8,007 nucleotides of DNA, taken from positions 1 through 8,007 of the forward strand of contig CAAFUN010000155.1 in assembly GCA_900766195.1 (NCBI GenBank), written 5' to 3'. Origin of the DNA: an uncultured Bacteroides sp. (GTDB taxonomy: Bacteria; Bacteroidota; Bacteroidia; Bacteroidales; Bacteroidaceae). Positions 6,367 through 8,007 of this stretch are shown here, in pieces (the first letter of the stretch is position 1; every line of letters begins with the position of its first letter). The translations under genes and the position numbers were made by a program. The notes below the pieces were generated by a model. The model had not been told where the DNA came from. It made no database searches and saw only the letters and a program-made list of their open reading frames with translations.

Positions 6367-8007
6367 TTACTTTTTGATTAAGGTATAATTATCTGTTATA
6401 TGGTACTTAACATTAATATCAGGAACTACAAATTTCCCGTTAACTGCATGGCATGGATCTATGCCCCATCGCGCTCCACTTCCATATAAACCTAATTTGC
6501 CATTTACGCTGATACTACCGGTAATGGGTTTAGGATTAACAGAAGCATCATAGAAATTCCATTCATTTATTTTGCCATATGTACCCCAACGCATTTCCCA
6601 ATTTATAGGATCTGTCGCGTCCGAAGTGTGTATAGTTTGTGGTACAACAATCGAAAGAGCTCCTTTGTAATTATCATAATTCATGACTAATGGATATTTG
6701 TTAGAGATTTCTGGATAGCTTCCCCAACCATATACATAATAGCTCTTTCCGGCTTCTTTCTTTTCAATACGAACATTAAACTGTTGTTCTCCACCCCAAT
6801 CCCACCAACGTGGAGTGTTACTTTCGTCCACATATACGTATAATGAATTGCTTGAAACAACATTCCATTCTCCTAAATATGATTCGTAAGCTGACTTGAC
6901 ACCTTCAATAGGTGCTGCATCAGTACGCGTGTAATATTTTCCACTCCATTCAACGTTATCACCATACAGGATATTGCTTACAGCTGTAAAATAATGGTCA
7001 TAGCTGTACGTACGAGGCTTCGGATTGTAAAATACTTGTAGACCATAACCGGCATCTTTTACTTTTTGAAGAGTTGTAGCTGAGAAACCAGTCCATCCGC
7101 CATTATATTCTTCATTAATTTTTAATGAATAAGGTCCATATTTGGATTTAGGCAAACCTGTAAAAGATTGTTCACGTCCATTGGCAAAAGATTGATAGAC
7201 ACCATAACACATGTAGTCTACAAGCTCGCCAGCACTTTTACCATCTACAATACCGCTTGGTCCATCATATAGCTGATATTCATAAATACCCAATAGTTTG
7301 TTAGGCATTATTTTACGACATTCGCTGATTAAACGGCAGTAATTTTCACGAGAACGTTTTTCAAAGCCAGGGGTCGGATTATCTGTATAGGCTGTATACT
7401 CATCATCAAAATCTATACCATCCAGTCCATAGATATCCATATAAGCTTTCAGCTCTTTGGCAAAATCGGCAGCTGCTGCTGCTGATAGACTTCCCATACC
7501 AGCTTCATCATGGTTACCAAGAATCGATAAATTGACTTTAATACCTTTGGCTTGCAAAGGACGAATAAATTTATCGGCATTTTTTAATAAGAACGAAACT
7601 TGATCATTACAGAAAACGCGTGCACGTCCCGTCTCACTATCCACATTTATATTGGCTGCAAAAATGCTGACAATATCAAAGAATGGCTTACCTGTATTCG
7701 TCATGGAATACTCACCACAGTTCAGGATGTTTTCGTCATTCACTTCTACAAAACAGAGCGTACGTACATCTCCCTTTCTGGAGTCTGGGATAGCTTGTAG
7801 TGGCTTAACAAGGTAAATATAAGATTGATTGTTAGCAGACATTTCTACTCCATCATTAGCTGTGGCTGATACAGCTACCGCATATGTAGCGCCTATTGAT
7901 CCTCCGGATTTAATGTCAAGGTCTACTGTAGATGATTTCTTTTCTCCTGCTTTTATAGTTGTAGTGCTATTAACAATACTAAGCATATTAGCCGGATACA
8001 TTTCATA
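6367..8007 (-). CDS. GH18 endo-beta-N-acetylglucosaminidase (EndoH/EndoF1-like), 5' end beyond window
   Basis: Residues are numbered from the methionine at 7999-8001, which is probably internal because the frame stays open through 8007. Residues 1-68, ending SYIYLVKP, look like the second half of the DUF1735 (BT_3987-like N-terminal) beta-sandwich. The rest of that domain and a lipoprotein signal should lie upstream. The GH18 barrel spans about 78-350: FFDIVSIFAANIN (107-119), KVNLSILGNHDEAGMG (155-170) and DGIDFDDE (194-201). The last is the DGxDxDxE signature, with Glu201 as acid and Asp199 as the residue assisting substrate-assisted catalysis. VDYMCYGVYQSF (261-272) fits the later active-site strand. 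The GNHDEAG and GLDGIDFDDEY segments resemble EndoH/EndoF1 rather than chitinases, so the expected reaction is hydrolysis between the two core GlcNAc residues of high-mannose N-glycans, probably at the cell surface. Residues 370-544 form an extra beta-rich, aromatic-rich domain starting YLGEWNVV that I cannot assign. GH92 lies downstream, consistent with an N-glycan PUL. Confidence 0.92.
   Translation of the reverse strand, partial: YEMYPANMLSIVNSTTTIKAGEKKSSTVDLDIKSGGSIGATYAVAVSATANDGVEMSANNQSYIYLVKPLQAIPDSRKGDVRTLCFVEVNDENILNCGEYSMTNTGKPFFDIVSIFAANINVDSETGRARVFCNDQVSFLLKNADKFIRPLQAKGIKVNLSILGNHDEAGMGSLSAAAAADFAKELKAYMDIYGLDGIDFDDEYTAYTDNPTPGFEKRSRENYCRLISECRKIMPNKLLGIYEYQLYDGPSGIVDGKSAGELVDYMCYGVYQSFANGREQSFTGLPKSKYGPYSLKINEEYNGGWTGFSATTLQKVKDAGYGLQVFYNPKPRTYSYDHYFTAVSNILYGDNVEWSGKYYTRTDAAPIEGVKSAYESYLGEWNVVSSNSLYVYVDESNTPRWWDWGGEQQFNVRIEKKEAGKSYYVYGWGSYPEISNKYPLVMNYDNYKGALSIVVPQTIHTSDATDPINWEMRWGTYGKINEWNFYDASVNPKPITGSISVNGKLGLYGSGARWGIDPCHAVNGKFVVPDINVKYHITDNYTLIKK

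Noticed and set aside
7999..8001. ATG as the true start of the GH18 gene
   Set aside because: The frame continues open to the window edge (TAT GAA before the ATG). No signal peptide follows it, and it falls inside the DUF1735-like domain, so it is almost certainly an internal methionine.

Overview
The window looks like the chromosome of a Bacteroides-type gut bacterium (Bacteroidales, Bacteroides/Phocaeicola-like). This rests on the AT-rich composition, weak Shine-Dalgarno sequences, promoter -7 elements of the TAnnTTTG type, a short single-unit Ppx/GppA phosphatase, and a GH18 + GH92 glycan-degrading pair of the kind found in Bacteroidetes polysaccharide utilization loci (PULs). I cannot assign a species.

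Left part (1-3806): a partial minus-strand gene for a NudC-type zinc-ribbon Nudix hydrolase runs off the left edge. It is divergent from a plus-strand two-gene operon. That operon encodes polyphosphate kinase (ppk1, 771-2891) and, 12 bases later, a Ppx/GppA-family exopolyphosphatase (2904-3806). The enzyme that makes polyphosphate and the one expected to hydrolyse it are thus co-transcribed. The 283-base divergent intergenic region has a candidate -7 box for each direction and a near-perfect 28-base palindrome between them.

Middle (3807-3946): a convergent intergenic gap carries a perfect 17-bp inverted repeat. It is most simply read as a terminator shared by the ppk-ppx operon and the opposing glycoside hydrolase genes, with the better U-tract on the minus strand.

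Right part (3947-8007, minus strand): a GH18 endo-beta-N-acetylglucosaminidase of the EndoH/EndoF1 type, whose N-terminus lies beyond the right edge, is followed by a GH92 exo-alpha-mannosidase with an N-terminal export signal. The expected logic is that the GH18 enzyme cuts the chitobiose core of high-mannose N-glycans, probably at the cell surface, and GH92 trims mannose from the released glycan. This resembles the high-mannose N-glycan PULs known in Bacteroides thetaiotaomicron. SusC/SusD-type partners are expected upstream of the GH18 gene, outside the window. A hairpin between GH18 and GH92 may terminate transcription or set the expression ratio of the two genes.

I see no RNA genes, CRISPR arrays, insertion sequences or clear horizontal-transfer scars, and no evidently new system. 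The items most worth a second look are the unassigned C-terminal domain of the GH18 protein, the palindrome upstream of ppk, and the hairpin between the two hydrolase genes.
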